DNA of 7,265 bases, from contig CAIWCQ010000333.1 of assembly GCA_903911165.1 (NCBI GenBank), forward strand, positions 1-7,265. The letters run 5' to 3'. Positions 1 through 6,558 of the stretch are shown one piece after another; within the stretch, counting starts at the first letter, position 1, and every line of letters starts with the position of its first letter. Source of the DNA: an uncultured Actinomycetes bacterium (GTDB taxonomy: Bacteria; Actinomycetota; Actinomycetes; Mycobacteriales; Mycobacteriaceae). Both the position numbers and the translations under genes were made by a program. Under the pieces are notes generated by a model. The model ran no database searches. It was not told where the DNA came from and saw nothing but the letters and a program-made list of their open reading frames with translations.

Positions 1-80
1 ACCGTCCGGCCAGCCGTCAGCTCAAGATCGACCTCGGACCATGACCGGAAGTCCCGCAGCCCAAGATGACGGACAAACAT
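1..80 (-). CDS. recF: RecF, N-terminal fragment (runs off left edge)
   Basis: RecF is a cytoplasmic SMC/ABC-like ATPase that binds gapped DNA and helps load RecA. Only the first 26 codons are present. On the minus strand the ATG at 80-78 opens [14 protein letters not shown], followed by VDLEL. I recognise this as the mycobacterial RecF N-terminus, in which a conserved start (HLxLRDFRSW) precedes the Walker A loop; the Walker A itself would lie beyond the window. The ATG sits 5 nt after the gnd stop (88-86), so it is probably co-transcribed and translationally coupled with gnd. I see no strong ribosome binding site. Identification rests on a short stretch plus the dnaA-dnaN-(gnd)-recF gene order. 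Confidence 0.9.
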   Translation of the reverse strand, partial: MFVRHLGLRDFRSWSEVDLELTAGRT

Positions 81-85
81 CGAGT

Positions 86-979
86 TCAGCCGGACAGCGG
101 AATTCGTTTGACCGCGTGGCCGCCAAACTGGTTACGCAATGCAGAAACAGCTTTCATGGTTGGTGATTGTTCCTGCCGCGAGGCAAAGCGGGCGAACAGA
201 GAAGCCGCGATCACCGGTGTTGGCACTCGGTGATTGATGGCCTCCTCGACCGTCCAACGGCCCTCGCCGGAGTCTTCGGTGTAGTCGGAGATGTCGGTGA
301 AATTCGGATCTTCGGCGAGAGCCTTTGCCAGCAGTTGCTGCAGCCATGACCGCACGACGGTACCGTTGGTCCAGGCTTGGATCACCGCCTGGGTGTCAGT
401 GACCAGTGGCTCAGCAGCGAGCAACTCATAGCCTTCGGCATACGCCATCATCAACCCGTACTCGATACCGTTGTGCACCATCTTGGCGTAATGTCCGGCG
501 CCGACCGGCCCGGCATGTACGAAGCCGTCGGCGACTGGGCCCGGCGGCCGCAAGGCATCGAATACCGGCATCATCCGGGCGATGTCCGCGTCGCTTCCTC
601 CGACCATGAGACCGTAACCCTCAGTGAGTCCCCAGATACCGCCTGAGACTCCCGCGTCGATGAAGCCGATGCCTTTCTCGGCCAGCAGTTCAGCGTGTGG
701 GCCATCCTCGGTGAAGCGCGAGTTACCGCCGTCGACAACCAGATCGCCGGTACTGAGTACTTCCGACAGCGACACGATCGTGTCGTGCGTGATCGGTCCG
801 GACGGCACCATCACCCAGACCACGCGGGGCTGCTGGAGTTTATCGGCCAATGCGGCCAGGGTGGGCACGTCGGAGACTTCCGGACGCGGGTCGTACCCAA
901 CAACGTCGTGCCCGCCGGCGCGGAGTCGCTCCCGCATGTTGAAACCCATTTTTCCCAAACCAACCAGGCCGAGTTGGAT
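86..979 (-). CDS. gnd: 6-phosphogluconate dehydrogenase, decarboxylating (short form)
   Basis: The family oxidatively decarboxylates 6-phosphogluconate to ribulose 5-phosphate using NAD(P)+ in the cytosolic pentose phosphate pathway. At 297 aa this is the short, GndA-like form (the long form is about 470 aa). Residue positions count from the ATC codon at 979-977. The Rossmann loop GLGKMG is at 7-12, DGGNS at 83-87, the SGG substrate loop at 112-114, and [12 protein letters not shown] holds the catalytic Lys166 with Asn170 and Glu173. The C-terminal helical domain contains GRWT near 240-243. The start is unusual. TTG at 958 would remove the first glycine of the Rossmann loop. The expected MQLGLVGLG start reads ATC, preceded by AAAGGA at a 6-nt spacing, and there is no ATG, GTG or TTG in frame for at least 80 nt upstream. 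It begins 26 nt after the dnaN stop and is probably in the dnaN-recF operon. The NAD versus NADP preference is not resolved. Confidence 0.9.
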   Translation of the reverse strand: MQLGLVGLGKMGFNMRERLRAGGHDVVGYDPRPEVSDVPTLAALADKLQQPRVVWVMVPSGPITHDTIVSLSEVLSTGDLVVDGGNSRFTEDGPHAELLAEKGIGFIDAGVSGGIWGLTEGYGLMVGGSDADIARMMPVFDALRPPGPVADGFVHAGPVGAGHYAKMVHNGIEYGLMMAYAEGYELLAAEPLVTDTQAVIQAWTNGTVVRSWLQQLLAKALAEDPNFTDISDYTEDSGEGRWTVEEAINHRVPTPVIAASLFARFASRQEQSPTMKAVSALRNQFGGHAVKRIPLSG

Positions 980-1005
980 GCGTGTTCCTTTCTCGAGTTT
1001 TTCGG

Positions 1006-2202
1006 TCAGCCAGGCAGGCGAACGGGCATTAGTAGGTACACGTAATCGGTATCGGCGGCCGGAAAGGGTCCCGGCCCCTCATATCCGGCAGCATCGTCGG
1101 CTGGGCGCAACACCGCGGGCTTGCTGGACGTGGTGAAACCAAACAGCACCCGCTCGCAGTGCAGCGAGCCCAACCCGTCAGTCAAGTAGGTCGGGTTGAA
1201 CGCAATGGTTAACGGTTCGCCGGCGAATTCCACCGGGAGTTCCTCCTCAGCAAGACCAACACCATCCGCGCCGGCGAACAGGCGCAGTGAGCCGGGCCCG
1301 AACTCCATCCGGATCTGGGAACCGCGCTCGGCAACCAACGCCACGCGTTTAATCGCTTCGGTGAGCTCCACAATGGCGACCGTCGCCATTGCGGTGTGCT
1401 CCGTAGGCAGCAGTTGACGGAACTTCGGAAACTCGTTCTCCAGGAGGCTGGTGGTACTTCGTCGGCCGCCACTGCGCATTCCAAGCAACCGCGCGTCACC
1501 AACAGCCGCACCGGTGCCGAGAGCCAAATGCACCTCCGCCCCGGAGGTGACCGCCTTGGCGGCCTCCGCCAGCATCTTGGCCGGCACCAGTACCGCGGCC
1601 TCGACGTCAGCGGTGGTAGTAACCCAGGTCAGCTCGCGTACCGCCAGGCGGAAGCGGTCGGTTGCTGCCAACACCACCTTCGACCCGGATATCTCAACGC
1701 GAATGCCGGTCAGCATCGAGATCTGATCATCGCGACCCGCGGCCACCGCAACCTGGCCGACCGCTTCGGTAAACAGGTCGGCCGGCAGAACGCCGGTTTC
1801 CTCGGGCAAGGTGGGCAACGTTGGGTAGTCCTCCACCGGCATGGTGGGTAACGAGAATTTCGCGCTACCGCAGTTCAACAACATCCGTGAACCGTCGACA
1901 CTCACCTCGACCGGCTTAGCGGGTAATGATCTGGTTATCTCGGACAACAGCCGCCCTGAGACCAAAACCGCTCCTGCAGAAGCGATTTCAGCGGGCACGT
2001 GGACCTCAGCCGACACGTCGGAGTCGAATCCGGTGATTGTCAAACCCGAGTCGGAACCGGTGATCAGAACGCCGGCGAGAATTGGCCGGGATGGTTGCTT
2101 CGTCGGCAGGATTCGCGCCACCCAGGCGACCGCCTCGGCGAAATCGTCGCGCGCGAGGCGAAATTTCAAGTCGGAGTCAACCATCGTGGTTGCCACGTCC
2201 AT
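1006..2202 (-). CDS. dnaN: DNA polymerase III sliding clamp (beta subunit)
   Basis: DnaN forms the ring-shaped dimeric clamp that tethers DNA polymerase III and other clamp-binding proteins to DNA. The product is 398 aa, close to the 402 aa I recall for M. tuberculosis. It shows the expected three-domain length: roughly 1-130, 131-260 and 261-398. Recognisable parts include [11 protein letters not shown] near 40-50, [15 protein letters not shown] at 116-130, [12 protein letters not shown] in the middle domain, [12 protein letters not shown] in domain 3 and the C-terminal [12 protein letters not shown] that lines the protein-binding pocket. The ATG at 2202-2200 follows AAAGGA with a 4-nt gap and gives the usual mycobacterial MDxATT N-terminus. 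The gene lies downstream of dnaA across oriC and just upstream of gnd. The sequence is intact with no missing motif that I can see. Confidence 0.97.
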   Translation of the reverse strand: MDVATTMVDSDLKFRLARDDFAEAVAWVARILPTKQPSRPILAGVLITGSDSGLTITGFDSDVSAEVHVPAEIASAGAVLVSGRLLSEITRSLPAKPVEVSVDGSRMLLNCGSAKFSLPTMPVEDYPTLPTLPEETGVLPADLFTEAVGQVAVAAGRDDQISMLTGIRVEISGSKVVLAATDRFRLAVRELTWVTTTADVEAAVLVPAKMLAEAAKAVTSGAEVHLALGTGAAVGDARLLGMRSGGRRSTTSLLENEFPKFRQLLPTEHTAMATVAIVELTEAIKRVALVAERGSQIRMEFGPGSLRLFAGADGVGLAEEELPVEFAGEPLTIAFNPTYLTDGLGSLHCERVLFGFTTSSKPAVLRPADDAAGYEGPGPFPAADTDYVYLLMPVRLPG

Positions 2203-2217
2203 CGTGTCCTTTCGTCA

Positions 2218-2239
2218 TCCCGGCAACGGCCAGCCGGGA
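2218..2239. repeat. Hairpin immediately upstream of the dnaN ribosome binding site
   Basis: TCCCGGC (2218-2224) and GCCGGGA (2233-2239) pair perfectly over 7 bp around an 8-nt loop. In dnaN mRNA sense this hairpin would end about 5 nt before the AAAGGA Shine-Dalgarno (2212-2207). It has no T tract, so it is unlikely to be a simple terminator. It may affect mRNA stability or ribosome access, which is inference. Confidence 0.5.
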
Positions 2240-2254
2240 GCGCCCATCAGATGA

Positions 2255-2283
2255 ACCGTAGAGCGTCGAGGCCGATCGCGAAA
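2255..2283 (-). promoter_or_regulatory. Possible dnaN promoter (weak)
   Basis: On the minus strand, TACGGT (2260-2255) fits the mycobacterial TANNNT -10. At 17-bp spacing it is preceded by TTTCGC (2283-2278), a poor match to TTGACA. Transcription would start about 45-50 nt upstream of dnaN. The -35 overlaps the GAAA-loop hairpin. Mycobacterial -35 boxes are often poor, so this is a candidate only; read-through from dnaA is the alternative. Confidence 0.25.
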
Positions 2284-2293
2284 GCGAATCGGC
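2271..2293. repeat. Inverted repeat with GAAA loop in oriC / dnaN leader
   Basis: GCCGAT (2271-2276), CGC, loop GAAA (2280-2283), GCG, a bulged A (2287) and ATCGGC (2288-2293) make a 9-bp stem with one bulge. Read on the plus strand the loop is a GNRA tetraloop; on the minus (dnaN sense) strand it is TTTC. It is about 70-90 bp upstream of the dnaN start. The structure is visible; its function is unknown. Confidence 0.55.
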
Positions 2294-2335
2294 TGGCGGT
2301 GGGGAGGCGTTTTTGGTGGTGGTGGTACCGAGCTA

Positions 2336-2348
2336 GGGGATCTTCCCC
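2336..2348. repeat. Short inverted repeat at the edge of the AT-rich element
   Basis: GGGGA (2336-2340), a TCT loop and TCCCC (2344-2348) form a perfect 5-bp stem. CT at 2333-2334 and AG at 2349-2350 can extend it past a bulged A. It directly borders the AT-rich stretch of oriC. There is no following T run, so it does not look like an intrinsic terminator. Confidence 0.5.
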
Positions 2349-2350
2349 AG

Positions 2351-2400
2351 GGTTTCTCTTTTGAGAGGATTTATAAATAGAGATAACAGCAGTAGTAATA
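2351..2400. other. AT-rich candidate DNA unwinding element
   Basis: This 50-bp stretch is far richer in A/T than its surroundings, with GATTTATAAATAGAGATAAC in the middle and AGTAGTAATA at the end. It contains a small inverted repeat, CTCT-TTTG-AGAG. Its place within oriC, between the DnaA-box cluster and the dnaN side, fits an unwinding element. The role is inferred from composition and position only. Confidence 0.6.
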
Positions 2401-2500
2401 GGCCCTGTGGAAGCTGTTGGCAAGTGGATGGATCCGCTGCTGAGACCCGGTGGGGGGATGTGGATGGGTTGTCGGTAACTTCCCGGTCAGTGCCGGCGCG

Positions 2501-2610
2501 TTGTGCACGGCCCGCAGTCTTGTTGGGGAGTCCGCCGGCGCGAGGGCATTTGCCTTACAGTCTGTCCACAGGTAGTGCACAGCCCGACCGGCGTTGCAGT
2601 TGGTGCACAA
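2501..2610. promoter_or_regulatory. DnaA-box cluster of oriC
   Basis: Near-consensus DnaA boxes, compared with TTGTCCACA/TTGTGCACA, read on the plus strand: TTGTGCACG at 2501-2509, CTGTCCACA at 2562-2570, TAGTGCACA at 2573-2581 and TGGTGCACA at 2601-2609. The last overlaps TTGTGCACC on the minus strand (2602-2610). Each differs from consensus by one base. The GTGCAC core is self-complementary, so orientation is ambiguous for those boxes. Weaker matches continue towards dnaN: minus-strand CCATCCACA at 2459-2467 and TTGCCAACA at 2415-2423. Mycobacterial origins are known for many degenerate rather than perfect boxes, which fits this picture. Confidence 0.8.
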
Positions 2611-2623
2611 GTTGCGGAAGTTT

Positions 2624-4129
2624 TTAGCGCTTGGCGCGCTGGCGGATCTGTGTCGTGAGTTCTTTGACGTGGTCGAAAATTTCGCGTTTGTGTGCCATCT
2701 CGCCGAGGATCTTTCGTTGCGCGTACATCACCGTGGTGTGGTCGCGACCGAAGGCCTGGCCAATTTTAGGCAGCGATAGATCAGTAAGTTCGCGGCAGAG
2801 GTACATGGCGATCTGGCGAGATTGCGCCAGCGTGCGGGTCTTACCCGGCCCACGCAATTCCTCGACGGTGGTGTCGAAATATTCGGCGGTGGCGGCCATG
2901 ATCATCGACGCGCTGATTTGGATCGTGCCGGCATCAGCGACCAGGTCGCGCAGGACAATCTCTGCCAGGGCCGCGGTCATAGGGGTTTTGTTCAACGAGG
3001 CGAATGCTGTTACTCGGATCAGCGCGCCTTCGAGTTCGCGGATGTTGCGTTCAATGCTGCTGGCGATGAGCTCGAGCACGTCGTCGGGTACGTCTAGACG
3101 CTCCATCTGCGCCTTTTTCCGCAGGATGGCGATGCGGGTTTCCAGTTCCGGCGGCTGGACGTCGGTGATCAGCCCCCATTCGAACCGGGTTCGCAATCTG
3201 TCCTCGAGGGTGGCTAACTGCTTGGGCGGGCGATCGGAGGAGATAACGATCTGCTTGTTGGCGTTATGCAAGGTGTTGAAGGTGTGGAAGAACTCCTCCT
3301 GAATACCTTCCTTACCCTCGATGAACTGGATGTCGTCGACGAGGAGAACGTCGATCTCGCGGTAGCTACGCTTAAATGCCACGCGGCGGTCATCGCGCAG
3401 TGAATTGATGAAGTCGTTGGTGAATTCTTCTGTCGAAACGTATTTCACCCGCATGCCGGGAAACAGCCGCTGGGCGTAGTTGCCGGCGGCGTGGAGCAGA
3501 TGGGTTTTGCCCAGCCCCGACTCGCCCCAGATGAATAGCGGGTTGTACGCCCGTGCCGGGGCCTCCGAGATGGCCAGAGCGGCTGCATGTGCAAACCTGT
3601 TCGAGGACCCGATGATGAAGGTGTCGAAGGTATATCGCCGGTTGAGGCTGGCCTCGGCTGCCTCGGCTGCCGCATCGCCACGCGGCCGCTCGGTGAAATA
3701 TCCCGGCCAACTCTCATGGGCGCTGGCCAGCGCTTCGTGGTCATCATCGACTTCGTCGGTGTCAGGGTTGGTCGGGTTGGCGCCGTCGATAACGACGCCG
3801 TCCCCGGAACCGTCTGGGCCGGGTTCGATCCGTACCCCCAGCTCGATTCGTTGGCCAAGCCGCCGGCTGAGGGCGTCGATGATGGGTGCGCGCAGGTGCC
3901 GTTCGATCTCGTTTTGGACAAAGGGACTCGGGACGGACAGGAGGGCGAATCCCTCAGCGATGGTGAGCGGCTGGACGAGCTTGAGCCAGGCACGCTGCTG
4001 TGGAGTAAGGGGGGGATCGAGAACGGCGACTGGGTGCTCGGTAGCGGCATCGCCGCCAAGTCCCGCATCGCCGTTCAGTTCGGATACCACCGACCGCCAG
4101 ACCGCCGTAAAGTCCGGGCTATCTGCCAC
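2624..4129 (-). CDS. dnaA: Chromosomal replication initiator DnaA
   Basis: DnaA-ATP binds DnaA boxes, unwinds oriC and helps load the helicase. The product is 501 aa (about 507 in M. tuberculosis). Domain I is roughly 1-95 (LTPQQRAWL at 41-49). Domain II is an acidic, poorly conserved linker at about 100-160. The AAA+ domain follows from [10 protein letters not shown] near 162: Walker A GESGLGKT at 202-209, Walker B LLVDD at 262-266, sensor-1 region ISSDRPP at 296-302, and Arg-finger box [11 protein letters not shown] at 310-320. Domain IV carries the DNA-recognition signature [10 protein letters not shown] at 461-470. The GTG at 4129-4127 gives the family-like N-terminus [11 protein letters not shown], with a GGGG stretch 8 nt upstream. 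Another in-frame GTG at 4153 would add 8 residues but lacks a Shine-Dalgarno. It is divergent from rpmH and its leader contains DnaA boxes, suggesting autoregulation. Confidence 0.98.
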   Translation of the reverse strand: MADSPDFTAVWRSVVSELNGDAGLGGDAATEHPVAVLDPPLTPQQRAWLKLVQPLTIAEGFALLSVPSPFVQNEIERHLRAPIIDALSRRLGQRIELGVRIEPGPDGSGDGVVIDGANPTNPDTDEVDDDHEALASAHESWPGYFTERPRGDAAAEAAEASLNRRYTFDTFIIGSSNRFAHAAALAISEAPARAYNPLFIWGESGLGKTHLLHAAGNYAQRLFPGMRVKYVSTEEFTNDFINSLRDDRRVAFKRSYREIDVLLVDDIQFIEGKEGIQEEFFHTFNTLHNANKQIVISSDRPPKQLATLEDRLRTRFEWGLITDVQPPELETRIAILRKKAQMERLDVPDDVLELIASSIERNIRELEGALIRVTAFASLNKTPMTAALAEIVLRDLVADAGTIQISASMIMAATAEYFDTTVEELRGPGKTRTLAQSRQIAMYLCRELTDLSLPKIGQAFGRDHTTVMYAQRKILGEMAHKREIFDHVKELTTQIRQRAKR

Positions 4130-4184
4130 TGGCGGATCCCCCTGACCTCACTGTTGAACGCGGAACGGTTGGTCCCTACCTAAA

Positions 4185-4215
4185 CTGTCCACATGGTTAT
4201 CCACAGGTGTGCACA
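4185..4215 (+). promoter_or_regulatory. Triplet of DnaA boxes upstream of dnaA
   Basis: Three 9-mers lie head to tail: CTGTCCACA (4185-4193, one mismatch), TTATCCACA (4197-4205, the perfect classic box) and GTGTGCACA (4207-4215, one mismatch to TTGTGCACA). Their starts are 12 and 10 bp apart, about one helical turn, so they face the same side of the DNA. They lie 56-86 bp upstream of the dnaA start codon. DnaA binding here is expected, and repression of dnaA is the natural inference. Confidence 0.85.
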
Positions 4216-4222
4216 GGGTTGG

Positions 4223-4242
4223 AGCCTAGTCGCCGTAGCCTA
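4223..4242 (-). promoter_or_regulatory. Candidate dnaA promoter -10 elements
   Basis: The minus strand carries TAGGCT twice (4242-4237 and 4228-4223), each matching the mycobacterial TANNNT -10. Neither has a convincing TTGACA-like -35 at 16-19 bp. Either would start transcription just upstream of, or within, the DnaA-box triplet and leave a leader of roughly 85-100 nt. This is a low-confidence placement; the true start needs mapping. Confidence 0.35.
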
Positions 4243-4391
4243 TTAGCGTTAGTTGTCCGGTGGCAGGGAATTCACCGAATGGACGCTCGGGATTGTCCTG
4301 CTCTGCGAGAAGCTAACAGGTTTTGACACAGGTGCCAACCGATAGCGGCTGCATGCGCGAACGCCCAATCCCGGGTCGAGTTTCCCGTGGT

Positions 4392-4420
4392 TTGACCTGC
4401 GGAAGTGACCTCAGTACCCT
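4392..4420 (+). promoter_or_regulatory. SigA-type promoter for the rpmH-rnpA-yidD-yidC operon
   Basis: TTGACC (4392-4397), a spacer of exactly 17 bp and TACCCT (4415-4420) match the housekeeping -35 TTGACA (5 of 6) and the mycobacterial -10 TANNNT. Transcription would start around 4426-4428, leaving a leader of about 140 nt before rpmH. It is the best promoter match that I found in the gap. It is assigned by motif only. Confidence 0.6.
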
Positions 4421-4569
4421 CAAGGGGTCGCCAGTTATCGGTGGCACGGCAGCGACCGGACAGTCGGGTGCGCGCCGGTTCGAGCAGAACTTAGACAGAA
4501 GCGGTTGCATCCCGGACGGTGCCGTGTACCACCGGGCGGAGCAGCTACTCGCGATGAGGAGAAAAGGCC

Positions 4570-4713
4570 GTGGCCAAGGGCAAACGGACGTTCCAGCCGA
4601 ACAACCGCCGGCGGGCCAGGGTCCACGGTTTCCGCTTGCGGATGCGAACCCGTGCGGGCCGGGCAATTGTGACCGCGCGGCGCCGCAAGGGCCGCGGCAC
4701 GCTGACTGCCTGA
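4570..4713 (+). CDS. rpmH: 50S ribosomal protein L34
   Basis: L34 is a tiny basic protein buried in 23S rRNA of the large ribosomal subunit. The GTG at 4570 opens a 47-aa product starting [20 protein letters not shown] and ending [19 protein letters not shown] and HGFRLRMRT are L34 signatures, and the length is normal for the family. AGGAGA (4557-4562) is a good ribosome binding site 7 nt before the GTG. It is the first gene of the rpmH-rnpA-yidD-yidC block; rnpA starts 17 nt after its stop. It lies out of frame inside a longer open frame that continues into rnpA (see findings). Confidence 0.97.
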   Translation: MAKGKRTFQPNNRRRARVHGFRLRMRTRAGRAIVTARRRKGRGTLTA

Positions 4714-4730
4714 ATTCAAGGCGACGCGGA

Positions 4731-5093
4731 ATGCTCCCGGCCCGAAACCGGATGACGCGGTCTGCGGAGTTCGACCTCGCCGTGCGACACGGTGTGCGGG
4801 CGCCGCAGCCTTCCATCGTCGTGCATGCTCGCCGGCCCGTCGGTGAACTGTCGGTCGGCTCACCCCAGATCGGCCTCATTGTCGCGAAATCGGTTGGTGG
4901 TTCGGTAGATCGGCATCGGGTGGCACGATTGATTCGGCACGCCGCGCGCGGGATTCTGACTGAGTTGGATCCGGCCGACCGGATTGTCATACGCGCGCTG
5001 CCCGCCTCCCGCACCACCCCATTTACTGCCCTTGAGCAGCAGTTATTGACAGGTGTCCGACGTGCCCAGCACTTGCTGAACCGAAGCCGATGA
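4731..5093 (+). CDS. rnpA: Ribonuclease P protein component
   Basis: RnpA is the protein cofactor of RNase P; it assists the catalytic RNA in removing tRNA 5' leaders. The product is 120 aa, normal for the family. It begins [15 protein letters not shown] (the family start is L-x-x-x-N-R-M-x-x-S-x-x-F). The RNR-type signature helix is at about 53-70, [18 protein letters not shown], where His62 takes the place of Asn in the classical RNR motif, as I also recall for M. tuberculosis. The central beta strands (QIGLIVAKS) follow the usual pattern. The ATG at 4731 has AAGG 9 nt upstream; Met8 (4752) is a less likely start. Its stop overlaps the yidD start as ATGA. Confidence 0.95.
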   Translation: MLPARNRMTRSAEFDLAVRHGVRAPQPSIVVHARRPVGELSVGSPQIGLIVAKSVGGSVDRHRVARLIRHAARGILTELDPADRIVIRALPASRTTPFTALEQQLLTGVRRAQHLLNRSR

Positions 5094-5392
5094 GTGTCGC
5101 AGATGCCCGTCGGGTAACCACGCCGAACACTGCGGTGCGGATGGTGGTGACCGCCATCGAGTTGTACCGCCACATGGTTTCGCCACTGCGCCTACCATCC
5201 TGCCGTTTCATGCCGACGTGCAGCCAATACGCGGTGGAGGCCCTCACCGAGTACGGCCTGCTGCGCGGCGGTTGGCTGACCCTACGGCGATTGGGTCGGT
5301 GTGGACCGTGGTGTGCCGGCGGCTGGGATCCGATACCCGATCACGGGCTCGATAAAGGCTCACCACCCGAGGTCAGGAGTGCGCATGTTTAA
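5090..5392 (+). CDS. yidD: Membrane protein insertion efficiency factor YidD
   Basis: YidD is a small, inner-membrane-associated protein that aids YidC-dependent membrane protein insertion. The product is 100 aa. The diagnostic motifs are present: [11 protein letters not shown] at 23-33, [11 protein letters not shown] at 38-48, and [14 protein letters not shown] near 70-83, with the four conserved cysteines (38, 44, 71, 75). The start is set by the ATGA overlap with the rnpA stop, which implies translational coupling; there is no strong ribosome binding site of its own. The 3' end overlaps yidC by 8 nt. Confidence 0.95.
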   Translation: MSVADARRVTTPNTAVRMVVTAIELYRHMVSPLRLPSCRFMPTCSQYAVEALTEYGLLRGGWLTLRRLGRCGPWCAGGWDPIPDHGLDKGSPPEVRSAHV

Positions 5393-6557
5393 TTGGTTCA
5401 GCCTCGACTACATCTACTACCCGGTGTCGGGAATCATGTGGCTCTGGTACAAGCTATTCGCGGCCATGCTGGGGCCGGAGAACTTCTTCGCCTGGGCGCT
5501 GACAGTGATGTTCCTGGTGTTCACCTTGCGAGCGCTGCTTTACAAACCCTTTGTCCGCCAAATTCGGACCACTCGCCAAATGCAGGAACTCCAGCCACAG
5601 ATCAAAGCGCTGCAGAAGAAATATGGCAAAGACCGCCAACGGATGGCGCTGGAAATGCAGAAGCTTCAACGCGAGCACGGCTTCAATCCGATCCTGGGAT
5701 GCCTCCCGATGCTCGCTCAGATCCCAGTGTTTCTCGGCCTGTATCACGTCCTGATGTCGTTCAACCGCACCCAGACGGGCTTCGGCCGGTTGGGTCTGTC
5801 GGTCGAGGAAAACCGTTCACTGGGCAACTATTTCTTTGACGCTGCCGATGTCGGCCACTTCTTGGACTCCAACCTTTTCGGTGCGCCCATTGGTGCGGCA
5901 ATCACCCAGCAGCACGGCCTCGCGGCGTACACGGTCTTCAGCAGGCCGGCTGTTGCCGCAGTGGCGGTACCGCTGATGATCCTGGCCGGCATCGCGACGT
6001 ACTTCAACAGCCGCGCCTCCATTGCGCGTCAGAGCCCGGAGGCGGCTGCCAACCCGCAGACCGCGATGATGAACAAACTCGCGCTGTACGTGTTTCCCCT
6101 CGGCGTCGTTGTGGGCGGGCCGTTCTTGCCGATCGCGATCATCATCTACTGGGTGTCTAACAACATCTGGACCTTCGGCCAGCAGCACCTCGTTTTCGGA
6201 AAGATCGAGAAGGAAGAAGAGGCTCAGAAGCAGGAGGAGTTGGCCCGACGTTCAGCCAATGCGCCAGCGCCGGGGGCTAAGCCACTCAAAGCCCGCAAGG
6301 GTGCTCCCGCCGACGCGCTAGAGGTGTCTGAGGGCGACCAGATCAGCGAATTCACAGATGCCGCAGGGGATTCCGGCACCGAAGCCAAACCCGGCACCGA
6401 AGCCAAACCCAGCAACGGGGCCCGATCCGCAAGCACCAACGGTGCCGCCAAGGGGGGAACCAAGGGGGGAACCGCGGGGGGAACCAATGGCGCCCAGGCC
6501 CCGAGTAGAACGCCTCGACCGGGTGCACGGTCGAAAAAACCTAAGCGTCAACGCTGA
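5385..6557 (+). CDS. yidC: Membrane protein insertase YidC (Oxa1 family)
   Basis: YidC inserts and folds proteins in the cytoplasmic membrane, alone or with SecYEG. The product is 390 aa and Gram-positive-like (no large N-terminal extracytoplasmic domain). Predicted membrane segments are about 10-29, 32-52, 103-125, 188-206 and 234-257. TM2 carries the conserved groove arginine (Arg49 in TLRALLYKP). A basic cytoplasmic coiled coil spans about 57-98, and the family hallmark [16 protein letters not shown] is at 101-116. After about 272 comes a long charged, low-complexity cytoplasmic tail ending in [12 protein letters not shown]. The tail contains two tandem repeats. The ATG at 5385 follows AGGAG at 5-nt spacing and yields [15 protein letters not shown], like other mycobacterial YidCs. 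A frame opening at 5301 would add 28 non-membrane residues and is unlikely. Confidence 0.96.
   Translation: MFNWFSLDYIYYPVSGIMWLWYKLFAAMLGPENFFAWALTVMFLVFTLRALLYKPFVRQIRTTRQMQELQPQIKALQKKYGKDRQRMALEMQKLQREHGFNPILGCLPMLAQIPVFLGLYHVLMSFNRTQTGFGRLGLSVEENRSLGNYFFDAADVGHFLDSNLFGAPIGAAITQQHGLAAYTVFSRPAVAAVAVPLMILAGIATYFNSRASIARQSPEAAANPQTAMMNKLALYVFPLGVVVGGPFLPIAIIIYWVSNNIWTFGQQHLVFGKIEKEEEAQKQEELARRSANAPAPGAKPLKARKGAPADALEVSEGDQISEFTDAAGDSGTEAKPGTEAKPSNGARSASTNGAAKGGTKGGTAGGTNGAQAPSRTPRPGARSKKPKRQR
6373..6410 (+). repeat. 18-bp tandem repeat in the yidC tail
   Basis: Two perfect copies of CCGGCACCGAAGCCAAAC (6373-6390 and 6391-6408) are followed by CC of a third. They encode [12 protein letters not shown] at residues 331-342, in frame, in the disordered YidC tail. 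Confidence 0.9.
6450..6485 (+). repeat. 12-bp G-rich tandem repeat in the yidC tail
   Basis: Three copies of (AA or GC)GGGGGGAACC encode [12 protein letters not shown] at residues 356-367. Each copy has a run of six G, so the stretch is a candidate for strand slippage or a G-quadruplex on the coding strand. A 12-bp copy change keeps the frame; a single-G change does not. Confidence 0.9.
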
Positions 6558-6558
6558 C

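Larger units (their letters stand above)
2203..2623. other. oriC: oriC: chromosomal replication origin (dnaA-dnaN gap)
   Basis: In mycobacteria the functional origin is the dnaA-dnaN intergenic region, and this non-coding gap of 421 bp is in that position. The dnaA-proximal side (2501-2610) has several DnaA-box-like 9-mers. The middle (about 2351-2400) is strikingly AT-rich for this GC-rich genome, including TTATAAATAGAGATAA, and is a candidate unwinding element. The dnaN-proximal side is G-rich (a GGT run at 2315-2327) and contains hairpins. Further TCCACA cores occur on the minus strand at 2459-2464 (with TCCACA in CCATCCACA at 2459-2467) and 2406-2411 (TTCCACA). No protein-coding gene is supported here. 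Origin activity is inferred from position and motifs. Confidence 0.92.
4130..4569. other. dnaA-rpmH divergent intergenic region
   Basis: This 440-bp gap separates the minus-strand dnaA and plus-strand rpmH genes. I see no credible protein-coding gene in it, although the rnpA frame stays open through much of it. The dnaA side holds a DnaA-box triplet (4185-4215) and two TAGGCT hexamers on the minus strand. The rpmH side holds a good SigA-like promoter at 4392-4420 and then about 140 nt of leader. In mycobacteria this region serves as the dnaA and rpmH promoter region rather than the origin. Confidence 0.75.

Noticed and set aside
1396..2254. Plus-strand open frames opposite dnaN
   Set aside because: These are antisense shadows of dnaN with no domain similarity that I can see and no supporting ribosome binding site.
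2311..2330. GGT repeat (TTTTTGGTGGTGGTGGTACC) as a G-quadruplex or protein site
   Set aside because: G runs are only two bases long and the repeat is short; too weak for a separate claim.
2371..2610. Short open frames through oriC
   Set aside because: They cover DnaA boxes and the AT-rich element, lack a convincing ribosome binding site and resemble no known protein.
3445..4145. Long open frames on both strands inside dnaA
   Set aside because: They overlap the unmistakable dnaA gene, show no recognisable domain and have Arg/Pro/Ser-rich composition typical of GC-rich off-frames.
4323..4351. TTGACA at 4323-4328 as an rpmH promoter
   Set aside because: The -35 is perfect, but no TANNNT hexamer falls 16-19 bp downstream; TTGACC/TACCCT at 4392-4420 is better.
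4313..5173. Minus-strand open frame across rpmH and rnpA
   Set aside because: It is antisense to three well-supported genes, and its low-complexity composition suggests a GC-bias artefact.
5301..5384. Longer YidC beginning at 5301
   Set aside because: The extra 28 residues lie within yidD in another frame, are not like YidC N-termini, and the ATG at 5385 has a proper AGGAG.
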